Below, piece by piece: positions 53,054-63,075 of a stretch of 64,000 bases of DNA. How positions within the stretch are numbered: position 1 is the stretch's first letter; each line of letters starts with the position of its first letter. Where the stretch lies: assembly GCA_034189135.1 (NCBI GenBank), contig JAXHVO010000062.1, positions 113,318-177,317 on the forward strand, given 5' to 3'. Position numbers and translations under genes: made by a program. The stretch is from Thermodesulfobacteriota bacterium (GTDB taxonomy: Bacteria > Desulfobacterota > Desulfobacteria > Desulfobacterales > JAUWMJ01). The notes beneath the pieces are model-generated. The model was not told the DNA's origin, ran no database searches, and was given only the letters and a program-made list of their open reading frames with translations.

Positions 53054-54130
53054 ATGTCAATCATTACAAAATACTTAACAGGAGAGATTTTCAAATATTT
53101 CGGTATTATTCTGGTTACGGTCATCTGTATATTTCTGGCGGTCGATTTTTTTGAAAAAATAGATAATTTCATAGAAGCGGGGCTTCCTTTTTCAACGACG
53201 ATCCGTTTTTTTCAGCTCAGAATACCTTTTATCATTACTCAGCTCGCCCCTGTTTGCATTCTCCTGGCCGTTCTCATTGTATTTGGTTTGATGAACAAAA
53301 ATAATGAGATGATTGCTTTAAAAGGCAGCGGAGTAAGCGTCTACTTTTTTTTAAGACCGGTTTTTTCTATAGGTCTGTTGTTTAGTGTTTTACTGTTCTT
53401 TTTATCGGATACTCTTGTCCCAATTACCATGAACAAGGCCAACGCGATATGGCTAAAGGAAGTCAAAAAAAAATCTGCGGTTGTTTCAAGAGAAAAGAAC
53501 ATCTGGATAAAAGATAATCGTTCCATATTACATATAAAATATTATAATCCTTCAAATAAAACGATATCTGGAGCAACTTTATATTATTTTGATAAGGATT
53601 ATGCTTTGGTTAGAAGGATTGACGCCCGAAAGGGTTTTTATAAAAATGGGCAATGGATTTTTCATGAAATCATGGAACAGATACAGGACAGGGAAACAGG
53701 AAATTACCAGACTGTATTGCACCCACAGAGGATAGAGAAATTAGATTTTTTGCCTGATGACTTGAAGCGGGTGATTAAAAAGTCGGAAGAGATGAATTTT
53801 AAGGAGTTGTATCTATATATTAAGAGCATTGAGTCTGAAGGCTATGATGCAACCACTTATAAAGTAGATCTGAATGCTAAAATTGCCTTTCCTTTTATTT
53901 GCATCATCATGTGTCTGCTGGCTACCGGTATTTCTATAAGAGTAAAAAAAGGCAGAACCCTGTCTATATGTATCATTTACGGCATCGGTATCATTTTTCT
54001 TTATTGGATTCTTTACAGCTTTTGTTTATCACTTGGATATGGAGGATTACTTCCACCGGTTATTGCCGTCTGGATGGCAAACCTTATTTTTTTAAGTTTG
54101 GGAGGCTTTATTCTGTTGAATGCTGAATAA
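53054..54130 (+). CDS. lptG: LPS export permease LptG
   Basis: A 358-residue partner of LptF, from the same YjgP/YjgQ family. It begins SIITKYLTGEIFKYFGIILVTVICIFLAVDFFEKIDNFIEAGLP, carries MNKNNEMIALKGSGVSVYFFLRP, and has the periplasmic domain and C-terminal helices (AFPFICIIMCLLATGISIRVKKGRTLSICIIYGIGIIFLYWILYSF). Its end overlaps lpxK by 11 bases. LptF and LptG form the membrane path; lptB and lptA are not in the window. Confidence 0.92.
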   Translation: MSIITKYLTGEIFKYFGIILVTVICIFLAVDFFEKIDNFIEAGLPFSTTIRFFQLRIPFIITQLAPVCILLAVLIVFGLMNKNNEMIALKGSGVSVYFFLRPVFSIGLLFSVLLFFLSDTLVPITMNKANAIWLKEVKKKSAVVSREKNIWIKDNRSILHIKYYNPSNKTISGATLYYFDKDYALVRRIDARKGFYKNGQWIFHEIMEQIQDRETGNYQTVLHPQRIEKLDFLPDDLKRVIKKSEEMNFKELYLYIKSIESEGYDATTYKVDLNAKIAFPFICIIMCLLATGISIRVKKGRTLSICIIYGIGIIFLYWILYSFCLSLGYGGLLPPVIAVWMANLIFLSLGGFILLNAE

Positions 54131-55265
54131 AATAAAAAAAAAGATGATAAACATAGCAACCGGCAAAGGAGAAAACCGGTTTTCTCTTTTTGAATCTCTT
54201 TTATATTTAATTTCTGTCGGTTATTATGGTTTAATAAAATTTAGAGTTGCGGCATATAAAAGAAACATAATAAAATCAAAAAGGCTGCCATGCAAAGTCA
54301 TATCAATCGGGAATATAACCGTTGGAGGTACGGGCAAGACACCCATGACTTTATATATAGCCAAACTCGTTCAAAGGCTTGACTATAAGGTGGTCGTAAT
54401 CAGCAGGGGATATAAAGGAAGACTGGAAAAATCCGGGGGAGTTGTAAGCGACGGCAATAAAACAATCTTAGGACCGGAAGAAGCGGGGGATGAGCCGTTT
54501 ATGATGGCTGGCAGGTTAAAGGGAATTCCCGTGATCATTGGTAAAGACAGGTTTGAAGCCGGCAAGCTGGCTGTAAGGGAATTTGATCCTGATGTGATTG
54601 TGCTGGATGATGCTTTTCAGCATTTGAAACTCAGACGCGACATTAATCTGGTGCTTTTGGATGCCAAGTGTCCCTTGGGAAATTCTTACCTGTTACCCAG
54701 AGGCATTTTGCGTGAGCCACCATCATCTTTATTTCGCAGTGATGCGTTGATACTGACCAGAGCTGATTCAAAAAAAATGAAAGTTTCTTACGCTGAATTT
54801 AGCCAACTTACGCATAAACTGCCGGTTTTTATAACCGTTCATGTACCTTATATCTACAAGGTTGAAAAAGAAACCAGCGCCCCATTTGGTCGGATTTCAA
54901 ATAATTCTCCATTAAATTGTTCAGAATTATTAAAAGATCGGAGAGTTTATGCCTTTGCCGGTATTGCCAGGAACAATGATTTCCTTTGCAGCGTTAAAAG
55001 TTTTAATTGTAATGTTTTGGGATTTATAGAGTTTGACGACCATCATCGATATTCAGACAACGATTTTAAAAAAATATTTTATTCGGCAGAAAAAGCAAAC
55101 GTTGAGTTTCTGATTACCACGGAGAAAGATTATGCCAGGATCGCTCACCGGGTAAAATGGCCGCTTGACCTTCTGGTTGTAGGGGTTGAAATTTCTTTCG
55201 GTAGTGATGACAAGATTTTCGGCAATTTTCTTAAAGAGCGGCTTGACCGTTTAAAAGCGGATTAA
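54120..55265 (+). CDS. lpxK: tetraacyldisaccharide 4'-kinase LpxK
   Basis: A 381-residue membrane-associated kinase that phosphorylates the lipid A precursor at the 4' position. The P-loop is GNITVGGTGKTPM, followed by RGYKGRLEKSGG, AGDEPFMMA and VIVLDDAFQHLKLRRDINLVLLDA (Walker B type). FAGIARNNDF and LITTEKDYARI mark the C-terminal domain. It overlaps lptG by 11 bases. The adjacent genes to the right run on the opposite strand. Confidence 0.95.
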   Translation: MLNKIKKKMINIATGKGENRFSLFESLLYLISVGYYGLIKFRVAAYKRNIIKSKRLPCKVISIGNITVGGTGKTPMTLYIAKLVQRLDYKVVVISRGYKGRLEKSGGVVSDGNKTILGPEEAGDEPFMMAGRLKGIPVIIGKDRFEAGKLAVREFDPDVIVLDDAFQHLKLRRDINLVLLDAKCPLGNSYLLPRGILREPPSSLFRSDALILTRADSKKMKVSYAEFSQLTHKLPVFITVHVPYIYKVEKETSAPFGRISNNSPLNCSELLKDRRVYAFAGIARNNDFLCSVKSFNCNVLGFIEFDDHHRYSDNDFKKIFYSAEKANVEFLITTEKDYARIAHRVKWPLDLLVVGVEISFGSDDKIFGNFLKERLDRLKAD

Positions 55266-55266
55266 T

Positions 55267-56328
55267 CTAATCCATCCTATCCATTGCAAGTGCTTCGGTA
55301 AGTTTTCCCATAACCGCTTCAGCGCTGATAAGGCGCATACACCGCCTGTCAAGTTCAGGGCATTTCTTTTTATAACAGGGGGCACAGCTTATATCAGTTT
55401 TAACCACAAGGTGTTCACATTTATAAGGTGCCATTCGTTTGGAAGGGGTAGGCCCGAAAAGGGTTACAAAGGGGGTTCCCACCGCTGCAGCTAAATGAGC
55501 CGGCCCTGAGTCGGGGCCGACACCGGCCGTTGCGTCCTTTAGTATGGCTGCAAGCTCAAGAAGTGAAGTTTTTCCCACTATATTTATTAATCTGGGTGAG
55601 TCGACTTTTTCGCAAAGTGATGCGGCATAGGTTGTTTTTGATCGATCACCGAGAAGCACCACCTTATTGTTGCCGGAAGACAGGATATTATCAATCAGTT
55701 CATAGTACCCTTGAAAGAACCATTCTTTTGTTTTCCAGGATGTTCCAATTACAACAGCTATAAAGGGATTGTTTATTTCGGTTACGATACCCTGGGCAAC
55801 AGTTTTAACATCAAGAGAAGAAAAACCGAAATCAAGGGAAGAAGGTTCAGGCAACCCCAGATATTCTGTAAATTTAAGATAATGCCGCCACTTGGGAAGC
55901 GATAGTTCGTCGCTGATATTTTCGATATGTTCGTTATTGAAAAACCAATTAAACTCTTTTGCATTTTTACGATGAAAGCCGATCCTTCTTTTTGCACCTG
56001 AAAGGAGAGAAAAAAAGCCGCTCTTGAAATGACGTTGAAGATCAAGAGTAATATCAAAGTTCTGTTGCGATAGATTTTGGTAGAGCTCCCGTAAAGCGAA
56101 AACATTTTTTGGACGGTTAAACACGATCATTTTATCAATCTGGGGTTGAAAGGACACAATTTGTGCCCACGCCGTTTCCACCAGCCATGTTACTCTGCTG
56201 TTGGGGAGATTATTTTTTATATGCGCTACCAGACAAAGCCCTCTTATCAAATCTCCCAAAGATCCCATTAAGATAATAAGAATCGAGGGGTCTGGTTGTA
56301 GTATTTTTGGAGGAGTTGTAACCATCAT
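55267..56328 (-). CDS. ADP-heptose:LPS heptosyltransferase (GT9)
   Basis: A 353-residue GT9 glycosyltransferase that adds heptose to the LPS inner core. It starts ILIILMGSLGDLIRGLCLVAHIKN, and has VTWLVETAWAQIV, TSWKTKEWFFQGYYELIDNIL and the nucleotide-binding VGPDSGPAHLAAAVGTPFVTLFGPTPSKRMAPY. A cysteine-rich CAPCYKKKCPELDRRCM near the C-terminus is frequent in this family. WaaC and WaaF subtypes cannot be separated safely. It converges with lpxK, with only one base between them. Confidence 0.88.
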   Translation of the reverse strand: MMVTTPPKILQPDPSILIILMGSLGDLIRGLCLVAHIKNNLPNSRVTWLVETAWAQIVSFQPQIDKMIVFNRPKNVFALRELYQNLSQQNFDITLDLQRHFKSGFFSLLSGAKRRIGFHRKNAKEFNWFFNNEHIENISDELSLPKWRHYLKFTEYLGLPEPSSLDFGFSSLDVKTVAQGIVTEINNPFIAVVIGTSWKTKEWFFQGYYELIDNILSSGNNKVVLLGDRSKTTYAASLCEKVDSPRLINIVGKTSLLELAAILKDATAGVGPDSGPAHLAAAVGTPFVTLFGPTPSKRMAPYKCEHLVVKTDISCAPCYKKKCPELDRRCMRLISAEAVMGKLTEALAMDRMD

Positions 56329-56335
56329 ATCCTTT

Positions 56336-57043
56336 TTATCGATGATTGATTTTGTGATTAAGGCCGTTGTACATCAATTCAATAAGCATCTTCGGTAACC
56401 TGTGTTTTTTTATGGCCCGATTCCAGCGACGGATGTATCGACTTTTAAGCACATTTTTATTTCCAGAAAAAATACTTCCCTTGTCAAAATCGAGAATATA
56501 TACTCTGTCTTGATTATCAACAATGACATTGCCTGGATGTAAATCGACATGTAATATGCGGTTTTCAATAAGTATGGCAGTCTGTTGTATAACATGTTTC
56601 ATTGTCAAAAGAGCCCGCTTTTTGTTTGATAAGCTTAGCTCAGCCAATGTTTGGTGGCATTTAATCTCTCTGGTGACAAGCCATGCTTGATAAAAAATAC
56701 GGCCAAAATAAGCAAAGGCGATGGGCTCAGGGGCACTTATTCCAATATTTCTCACTTTTTGCAGGAGTTCATACTCTTTTTGGCCTCGGGTTTTTCCCCA
56801 TTTGAGATATCGTTTTTTAATAAAATGTCTAACAATACCTCCTCGGTGGTAATATTTAACAGCCACCGGTCCTATTTTATTCATTTCATCAATTAAAACC
56901 GAACTTCTTCCTCCAAGAATAGAATTAGACATTTTTGAGGGTGTTTGAAACAGTTTTATTAGGTGCTGAAAGTGCTGGTAGGTCAGCTCAAATGAAAATC
57001 CAAAATGATAAGACTCATATGTTTTCCTTTGATCTACAGTCAT
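56336..57043 (-). CDS. Kdo/heptose kinase-like protein (KdkA/WaaP family)
   Basis: A 235-residue protein of the lipopolysaccharide kinase family, a small eukaryotic-like kinase fold. PVAVKYYHRGGIVRHFIKKRYL resembles KdkA's LRHYRRGG block. The catalytic HVDLHPGNVIVDNQDRVYILDFDKG carries the H-x-D-x-x-x-x-N and D-F-D metal motif. It probably phosphorylates Kdo or a core sugar. It is flanked by heptosyltransferase and Kdo transferase genes on the same strand, which supports this. Confidence 0.82.
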   Translation of the reverse strand: MTVDQRKTYESYHFGFSFELTYQHFQHLIKLFQTPSKMSNSILGGRSSVLIDEMNKIGPVAVKYYHRGGIVRHFIKKRYLKWGKTRGQKEYELLQKVRNIGISAPEPIAFAYFGRIFYQAWLVTREIKCHQTLAELSLSNKKRALLTMKHVIQQTAILIENRILHVDLHPGNVIVDNQDRVYILDFDKGSIFSGNKNVLKSRYIRRWNRAIKKHRLPKMLIELMYNGLNHKINHR

Positions 57044-57125
57044 TATATTGTCCGTGGATGGTTTAAAGTCATTGGACTATAGAGAAACGATGAAAATGTG
57101 TCAAGGAGGTAATGCTTGGTTTTTT

Positions 57126-58406
57126 TTACAAATTGTTTAAAAATTGATGAATAAGGCGACAGGCAATTTTTGTTCCGCCCTGGCGGTCTTTCAAATATTC
57201 AACGGCTGATTTTCGAACTGCTTCACGGGATGGTGGGTTTACAAGCCCTTTGACAAGAGTATTCGCGGCTTCTTTCCAGTTGTTGGCAATTTTTAACAGG
57301 CCCTTGTCTATAATATCAGATCCCACCCATGCAAAGTTTTCCCATGAAGAGCCAATGACCGGGATCACACCGCAGGTGACAGCTTCAAGAAAATTCTGAC
57401 CGCCTAAGGGCATGAGACTGCCGCCTACAAAAGCGGCTTTGGATATTTTATAGGCAAAAGAGAGTTCTCCCAAAGTATCCCAGAGGATAACCGTACCGGG
57501 AGATACAATATGCTCTGTTTCAGATCGTAAAACCCAGGAGACCGTCATACGATTTAAGGTATTTTCCCAGTGTGTTATCCTGTGCATATGTCTGGGAAAG
57601 AGCCCGATATTGATCTCAGGCTGCTTGTGTAGGATATCTGCAATAATTTTTTCGATGAGAGGTTCTTCCTCTTGCCTGACCGATCCAAGCACCACAAAGG
57701 GTGTCTCCTGAGAAATAATGGCTTCAAGGGGATTCTTTGTAGTTGGCAATGATTCTTTGCTGTTGAGTTTATCAAATTTAATATTAGGCATGACATCCAC
57801 GCGATCTTTACCAAATAGCGTAGCGAACCTTTGGGCATCGTTTTGAGAAATGGCAAGGATTTTATCAGGGCTGACTGTCCGCCATAATGAAGGCCAGATA
57901 AGGTACCGTGAAAGGCTTTTAGATGTGATTCTGCCGTTAATAATGAGAATCTTACAGCCCATTTTTTTCAATTCAGCCAGGTGAGCCGGCCACATTTCAG
58001 ATTCGAGGAGTATCATAATTTTGGGGCTGACATCACTCACGGCTTGCGCCATAATTGTGGGTTTGTCAAAGGGAAAGTATGCGGTAAAAGCAGTTACCCC
58101 TCTATTATCAGGTGTGATTTTACTGACAGTCTTCTCCAAGATCTCTATTCCCTGACTGGTGTTTGAAGTCACGAGAATTCGTGTTGGGTTGGAGGGTTTA
58201 AAATGATCAAAAAGTTCTTTGGCCAGAAAAGCTTCTCCAACGGACGCAGCTTGAATCCAGATATCCGCTTTAGGCAATTTTTCACCAAGTATTCGCTGTT
58301 TAAATCCCTCAACAAGGCGTTTATTCAGGCGAAGTGCCGGGATAGAGATATTCCATCCGATATTATAGAGTTGAAAGGCCAATTTTATTGACAGTCTATT
58401 CACCAT
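57126..58406 (-). CDS. waaA: Kdo transferase WaaA
   Basis: A 426-residue GT30 enzyme that transfers Kdo from CMP-Kdo to lipid A precursor. It has IWIQAASVGEAFLAKELF (catalytic Glu), TAYFPFDKPTIMAQAV, ILLESEMWPAHLAELKKMGCKILIINGRITSKS, VVLGSVRQEEE, LFPRHMHRI and FVGGSLMPLGGQNFLEAVTCGVIPVIG. Length is normal. One N-terminal membrane-contact helix is present. The gene runs opposite to lpxK and is first in a three-gene run. Confidence 0.95.
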   Translation of the reverse strand: MVNRLSIKLAFQLYNIGWNISIPALRLNKRLVEGFKQRILGEKLPKADIWIQAASVGEAFLAKELFDHFKPSNPTRILVTSNTSQGIEILEKTVSKITPDNRGVTAFTAYFPFDKPTIMAQAVSDVSPKIMILLESEMWPAHLAELKKMGCKILIINGRITSKSLSRYLIWPSLWRTVSPDKILAISQNDAQRFATLFGKDRVDVMPNIKFDKLNSKESLPTTKNPLEAIISQETPFVVLGSVRQEEEPLIEKIIADILHKQPEINIGLFPRHMHRITHWENTLNRMTVSWVLRSETEHIVSPGTVILWDTLGELSFAYKISKAAFVGGSLMPLGGQNFLEAVTCGVIPVIGSSWENFAWVGSDIIDKGLLKIANNWKEAANTLVKGLVNPPSREAVRKSAVEYLKDRQGGTKIACRLIHQFLNNL

Positions 58407-58575
58407 AGAAAAGAACTAATAATGGAAAGAGTTTAAAGTGTCAATTTAATCCTGCTATCAAATACATTATGCAAATACGTTATGCATTGACAGCTTGCTT
58501 TTTGTCTGTTACTCGTTAGCCTCTTCTGGGTTCAACAGACCAATTTTATTTAACAATATAAAAATAGTTCAACCG

Positions 58576-59559
58576 ATGAAAAAAGAAGAGCAAGTCAAAA
58601 ATAACACAAATAAAAAAGATGGTATTCACCATACAATCGTATCTTTTATAGCAGGTTTGCCACATAAATATATTTTGTGTTTGGGCAGACTGCTGGGGAG
58701 ATTTATGTATGTTGCCGATGTTCCGCATCGGCGTATTGTGCGACGTAACTTGAAATTTGTTTATCCTGAATGGTCGCCAGCGTATATCAAAGAGACTTCG
58801 TTAAGAATTTTTCAGAATATTGGGATGACCTTTCTGGAAATTTGTCAAATAGCATGCCTTCCCAAGGATAAACTATTATCCAGAACCAAGATAAAGGGGG
58901 AAAAAATATTATTAGATGCGATAAAAGAGGGCAGGGGAGTCATATTGATCTCTGCTCACCTGGGAAACTGGGAGATAGTTGCTCCATTTCTGTCTGCCAA
59001 TATTGGTGCACAGGCGGCTATGGTGGGAAGGCGATTGCGTGTTCGCCTAATCAACCGTCTGATTAGTGGGCTTAGGACCCGTTTTGGAGCCACAGTAATT
59101 GACAAAGAAGATGGAATGACCAAGATGAGGCGGGCTGTTCGTGAGGGTAAAATACTTGGGATCATGATTGATCAGGGCACACAGAGCTCAATGGGTGTTA
59201 AGGTCAATTTTTTTAGCAAGTCTGTCACCGCAACGGTTGCCCCTGCTTTGCTTGCATTGAGATGCAAATGTCCTGTGGTTCCCATTTTCGGTGTCAGAGA
59301 AATCAATGGAAGCCTTACAATCATTGTGGAACCGCCTTTGAAGATAACCAGAACGAAAGATTTAAAGGCCGACTTGAAAGCGAACATGCAAATTATGACA
59401 GATGTGATTGAAAAGACGGTTAGAGCGTATCCCGAGCAGTGGTTTTGGGTGCATAAACGCTGGAAAAAGTACTACCCGTTTTTATATCCGGAATATATGG
59501 CCAGAAAGAAACGCCGAAGGGAAAGAAAGGGAAGGCTGGCAAATTCAAGAATGAGCTGA
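58576..59559 (+). CDS. lipid A late acyltransferase (LpxL/HtrB family)
   Basis: A membrane acyltransferase adding secondary acyl chains to Kdo-lipid A. It contains NLKFVYPEW, the H-x4-D/E-type catalytic motif seen as SAHLGNWEIVAPFL, and GILGIMIDQGTQSSMGVKVNFFSKSVTATVAPALLALRCKCPVVPIF, followed by YPEQWFWVHKRWK. ATG 58576 is chosen; an in-frame TTG at 58495 would add 27 residues of no family character. No clear ribosome-binding site precedes either start. Confidence 0.9.
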   Translation: MKKEEQVKNNTNKKDGIHHTIVSFIAGLPHKYILCLGRLLGRFMYVADVPHRRIVRRNLKFVYPEWSPAYIKETSLRIFQNIGMTFLEICQIACLPKDKLLSRTKIKGEKILLDAIKEGRGVILISAHLGNWEIVAPFLSANIGAQAAMVGRRLRVRLINRLISGLRTRFGATVIDKEDGMTKMRRAVREGKILGIMIDQGTQSSMGVKVNFFSKSVTATVAPALLALRCKCPVVPIFGVREINGSLTIIVEPPLKITRTKDLKADLKANMQIMTDVIEKTVRAYPEQWFWVHKRWKKYYPFLYPEYMARKKRRRERKGRLANSRMS

Positions 59560-59571
59560 CACAGGTATTTT

Positions 59572-60723
59572 ATGAAGATATTGCACTTATTAAGCAACTG
59601 GAAATGGACTGCAGTTTCTGAACCTGCCGTGGACCTGGCTATAGCACAAAAAGCTCTGGGGGCAGAAGCCCTGTTTGTTTGTGGAAAATCACCGGAAGGT
59701 CACAAATATGATGTGCTGTTTCACTCTCGTCAGAAAGGATTGAATCATGTGGATGCGATTAACTTGCCCAAGCACTTGCAGATTCATACGGCAATACAGG
59801 ATGCAAGAAAACTTCGAAAGATCATAAATAATTTTAAACCGGACATCGTTCACTCCCACATGAAAAACGCACACTTTCTGGGATTTTTGGCCAGGGGAAA
59901 ATCAAAACCACCTTTTTCAGTCAGAAGTTGTTATGATCCCCAAGGTCCGGGAAACGATATCAGGTCAAGGTTTCTAAATAAGCATTTTACCGATGGCCTT
60001 GTGGTGATCGGAAAAACAGCAAGGCAGAAGGCAGTTGAAACATGCGGGTTGCCCTCAAATGCCATTTTAATTACTGAACCGGGAATTGACCTGGACCGAT
60101 TTTCACCTGACCGAAAAATAACGTTTAACAGGAAAGATTTTGGACTCACCAAAGAAAATTTTGTAGTCGGAGTTGTGAGTAGAATACGACCAAGCCGACG
60201 AATTGATATTCCTTTAACTGCCATCGCATCTCTTGTCACCCGGTTTCCACAGTTAAGATTTTTCTTAGTCGGGCGGGGGAACCGCAGAAACTATAATGAG
60301 GTAGTGGAAAAACCTTTGAAAGAAATGGGGATTGCCGACAAAGTCATTTTGCCCGGATACTGCCGTGATGATAGACTTGTTTCCGCATATCAGGCGATGG
60401 ACGTTCTCGTTTACCCGATTCCCGGAACAGATAAATCATGTCGTACGGTAAGAGAAGCCATGGCTTCAGGAATTCCTGTGATTGCACCTGAAATAGGATT
60501 TCTTAAAGATCTTATTGAAAATGGTGTGAATGGAAAATTTATGGATTTATCATCAGAAAGCCTGGCACGTATACTTTCAAATTTAATAAAAGATAACAGG
60601 CAACTCCAGATGATGGCGCATCAATCACTTAAAACAGCCAAACAAAGGTTTTCTATGATCCTACAGGCAGAGAAGATACTGATGTTTTATGAAAAAATTT
60701 TAAATGGGAAAGTACAGAAGTAA
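59572..60723 (+). CDS. glycosyltransferase family 4
   Basis: A 383-residue GT-B glycosyltransferase. The N-terminal part is MKILHLLSNWKWTAVSEPAVDLAIAQKALGAEALFVCG with DIVHSHMKNAHFLGFLA. The C-terminal domain has VVGVVSRIRPSRRIDIPLTAI, FFLVGRGNRR and the donor-site run VLVYPIPGTDKSCRTVREAMASGIPVIAPEIGFLKDLIENGVNG with the E-x7-E pattern. It probably adds a sugar to LPS core or O-antigen; donor and acceptor are unknown. It starts 12 bases after the acyltransferase gene. Confidence 0.88.
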   Translation: MKILHLLSNWKWTAVSEPAVDLAIAQKALGAEALFVCGKSPEGHKYDVLFHSRQKGLNHVDAINLPKHLQIHTAIQDARKLRKIINNFKPDIVHSHMKNAHFLGFLARGKSKPPFSVRSCYDPQGPGNDIRSRFLNKHFTDGLVVIGKTARQKAVETCGLPSNAILITEPGIDLDRFSPDRKITFNRKDFGLTKENFVVGVVSRIRPSRRIDIPLTAIASLVTRFPQLRFFLVGRGNRRNYNEVVEKPLKEMGIADKVILPGYCRDDRLVSAYQAMDVLVYPIPGTDKSCRTVREAMASGIPVIAPEIGFLKDLIENGVNGKFMDLSSESLARILSNLIKDNRQLQMMAHQSLKTAKQRFSMILQAEKILMFYEKILNGKVQK

Positions 60724-60729
60724 TACATA

Positions 60730-62298
60730 ATGAAGATAACAATGGAAAAAATTTCCGAATGGACCGAAACTAACAAAGGTCTTTATTTTATCCTTGGTTT
60801 TTCTTTGGTAATTAAAGTGTTGGTCTTAATTGTTTTATCGGGCAAGGCAATTAATAATGATGGTATGCAATATATCTCAGCAGCTCAGCTGTTTGCTTCA
60901 GGAAATTTCACGGAGGGTTTGGCCCTGTACCCCATGCCCTTATACCCCATTTTGATTACGATAGTTCATTTTATTATTCCAGATTGGATATTAGCGGCCA
61001 GGCTTATCTCACTTACCTTCCTAATTCTATCAATCATTCCTTTATATCTATTATCAAAAGAGCTTTTTGACCAACGTATCGCATTTTGGGGATGCCTTGC
61101 ATTTGCATTGACTCCCTTACCAAACAGTTGGGTCGCATATGTTATTCGTGGGCCATCTTTTATCTTTTTTTTCGCATGGGCGATATATTTCTCCTTAAAA
61201 GCAATACAGCTTAAAAGACCGATCTTTTTTTTACTGGCCGCTGTTTTTTCATGGGTTTCCATTCTGTTACGGCTTGAAGGACTAATATTAATTCCGGTAT
61301 TCTTCTTTTTTATTATATGCCTGACTATCTTAAATTTACAGGAAGGAAAATCTTTTGCAAAGGGGATTTTAATCTGGATCTCCTTTCCGGCAATTATTTT
61401 ACTGTTTTTTTTCGTGGCAATAGGAGCTGAAAGAGTTTCATTTAACCGGGCTGATCAGGTTGTTCAGGTACTTCAGGACACAGCTAGTTTAAAATTTCTT
61501 GACAACTATCGTTTGATTTATGATTACCTTAAACAGGCTGAAAATTCAGCGCCTTTTTCCGGTATGCACTATAGTTTTGCAGAAACCGCCAGGGATTTTA
61601 TGCCTGTGGTTTATCTTTTAGGTTTTTTTAAGGCATTCGTTAAAACTATCTTTCCCTTATTTGTCATTCCTCTTTTTTTAGCATTTAAGCATTCTTTTAC
61701 AAAATCTCATTTTTTTATGCTAGTTACAGTAAGTTCTTTCCTTGTTGTATTCTATTACTCACTCATTGTAAGAGATTTTATCTCGCCCAGGTTTTTATTT
61801 GTCCCGGCATTTCTATTATTTCCCTGGATTGGCGCAGGGCTGGAAAGGATGTTTAATTTCGTGAAGCGATCATCTAAACAAAAAATACTAACCGTTGTCT
61901 TTGTGGCTATTTTTATTTTGGTGCCTGTCGGTAAAGTGGCCAACTCCTGCAGAAAACATGATCATACCATAAGCATCGCCGGCAAATGGCTTGCTAAAGA
62001 GACGAAATTTAAAAATGCCAGGATAGTAACAAATGATATGAGGATACCCTTTTATGCTGGAAGGCAGATTTATTCCAGCAAAGAAAAGGGTTTAGTTAAA
62101 TATGACAGCAGTAGTGGTAGTTATGCAGGACTGGAGAGGTTTGCCATAGCCAAAAAGGCAGATCTTGTTATCATAAGAATTTCTAAAAAGGAAAAAGGTT
62201 TGATTCCAAAATTTGAACATTTTATAAAAATTAAGGAGTATTACGGAAAAAAGAGGAGTGCTATTATTTATGGGTCAAAGAAGTTTTTCGCAAACTAA
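60730..62298 (+). CDS. GT39/ArnT-like membrane glycosyltransferase
   Basis: A 522-residue protein with about ten to twelve hydrophobic segments and a hydrophilic C-terminus. NNDGMQYISAAQLFASGNF is the first periplasmic loop bearing the D-x-x-x-Y acidic pattern of polyprenyl-phosphate-sugar transferases such as ArnT and PMT. Later blocks (IPLYLLSKELFDQRIAFWGCLAFALTPLPNSWVAYVIRGPSFIFFFAWAIYFSLKA) fit this superfamily. It probably transfers a sugar from a lipid carrier to LPS or protein. The gene begins 6 bases after the glycosyltransferase. Confidence 0.8.
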   Translation: MKITMEKISEWTETNKGLYFILGFSLVIKVLVLIVLSGKAINNDGMQYISAAQLFASGNFTEGLALYPMPLYPILITIVHFIIPDWILAARLISLTFLILSIIPLYLLSKELFDQRIAFWGCLAFALTPLPNSWVAYVIRGPSFIFFFAWAIYFSLKAIQLKRPIFFLLAAVFSWVSILLRLEGLILIPVFFFFIICLTILNLQEGKSFAKGILIWISFPAIILLFFFVAIGAERVSFNRADQVVQVLQDTASLKFLDNYRLIYDYLKQAENSAPFSGMHYSFAETARDFMPVVYLLGFFKAFVKTIFPLFVIPLFLAFKHSFTKSHFFMLVTVSSFLVVFYYSLIVRDFISPRFLFVPAFLLFPWIGAGLERMFNFVKRSSKQKILTVVFVAIFILVPVGKVANSCRKHDHTISIAGKWLAKETKFKNARIVTNDMRIPFYAGRQIYSSKEKGLVKYDSSSGSYAGLERFAIAKKADLVIIRISKKEKGLIPKFEHFIKIKEYYGKKRSAIIYGSKKFFAN

Positions 62299-62375
62299 TA
62301 CAAGAAGAATGGCATTTTGTTTGGATTGTAAATAATCTGAAAAGGTCTATCAGGTTTAATTAAGGAATTGAATCA

Positions 62376-63059
62376 ATGGGTGATGAAAATCAATTATTAT
62401 ATATCATAAGATATGAGAAGGAATTTTTCGGTCCCTATCTAGAGGTCGGATCAAGAGATTACGGGGCACCTCAAGTTTTACGATCCATTTTTTCGGACAG
62501 AGATACTTATATAGGCGCAGATATGCAGAATGGATCCGGTGTTGACGTAGTTTTGAATTTTACACAAAAATTTAAAGAAATAGATGCAAAACTTAAAGGG
62601 ATTCGTTTCAGAACGATTTTTTGTATGAGCGTATTGGAGCATTGTGAACAACCATTTAAAATGGCGGAAAATTTGACCGCTTTGTTGAAGCCTGGAGGAA
62701 AAATTTGCCTGTCCGTTCCTTTTTCCTGGAAATTTCATGGCTTCCCTTCTGATTATTGGCGGTTTACTCCTGAAGGCGTTGAGAAGCTTTTTCCCAAACT
62801 TGAATTTGATCGTGCAAACTGTTTGGCATCTACATCGAGAAAACGTGAATTTTATAAACCTGATTCCGAAGTAGGAAAAATAAAGTTCAGTTTTAAAACC
62901 CAGATTAAAAAAGGTCATTTCATACGGGCGATTTCTGTAAAAGTTCTTAGAGGGCTGTCTAAAGTAGGTATATTAAGATGGCTTGCCGGATACAGATATG
63001 TGCTCACCCCAACAATGGTAAACATGATAGGAGTAGCTTCAAGTAAAAGAAATAGCTAA
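62376..63059 (+). CDS. class I SAM-dependent methyltransferase
   Basis: A 227-residue protein. The SAM-binding core is GPYLEVGSRDYGAPQVLRSIF, GADMQNGSGVDVVLNFTQ, FCMSVLEHCEQPFKMAENLTALLKPGGKICLSVPFSWKFHGFPSDYWRFTPEGVEKLF. The final DYWRFTPEG block is common in methyltransferases of surface-glycan clusters. Its substrate is unknown, but the place after glycosyltransferases suggests sugar or lipid methylation. Confidence 0.85.
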   Translation: MGDENQLLYIIRYEKEFFGPYLEVGSRDYGAPQVLRSIFSDRDTYIGADMQNGSGVDVVLNFTQKFKEIDAKLKGIRFRTIFCMSVLEHCEQPFKMAENLTALLKPGGKICLSVPFSWKFHGFPSDYWRFTPEGVEKLFPKLEFDRANCLASTSRKREFYKPDSEVGKIKFSFKTQIKKGHFIRAISVKVLRGLSKVGILRWLAGYRYVLTPTMVNMIGVASSKRNS

Positions 63060-63075
63060 ACGTTTTAACGGCTGT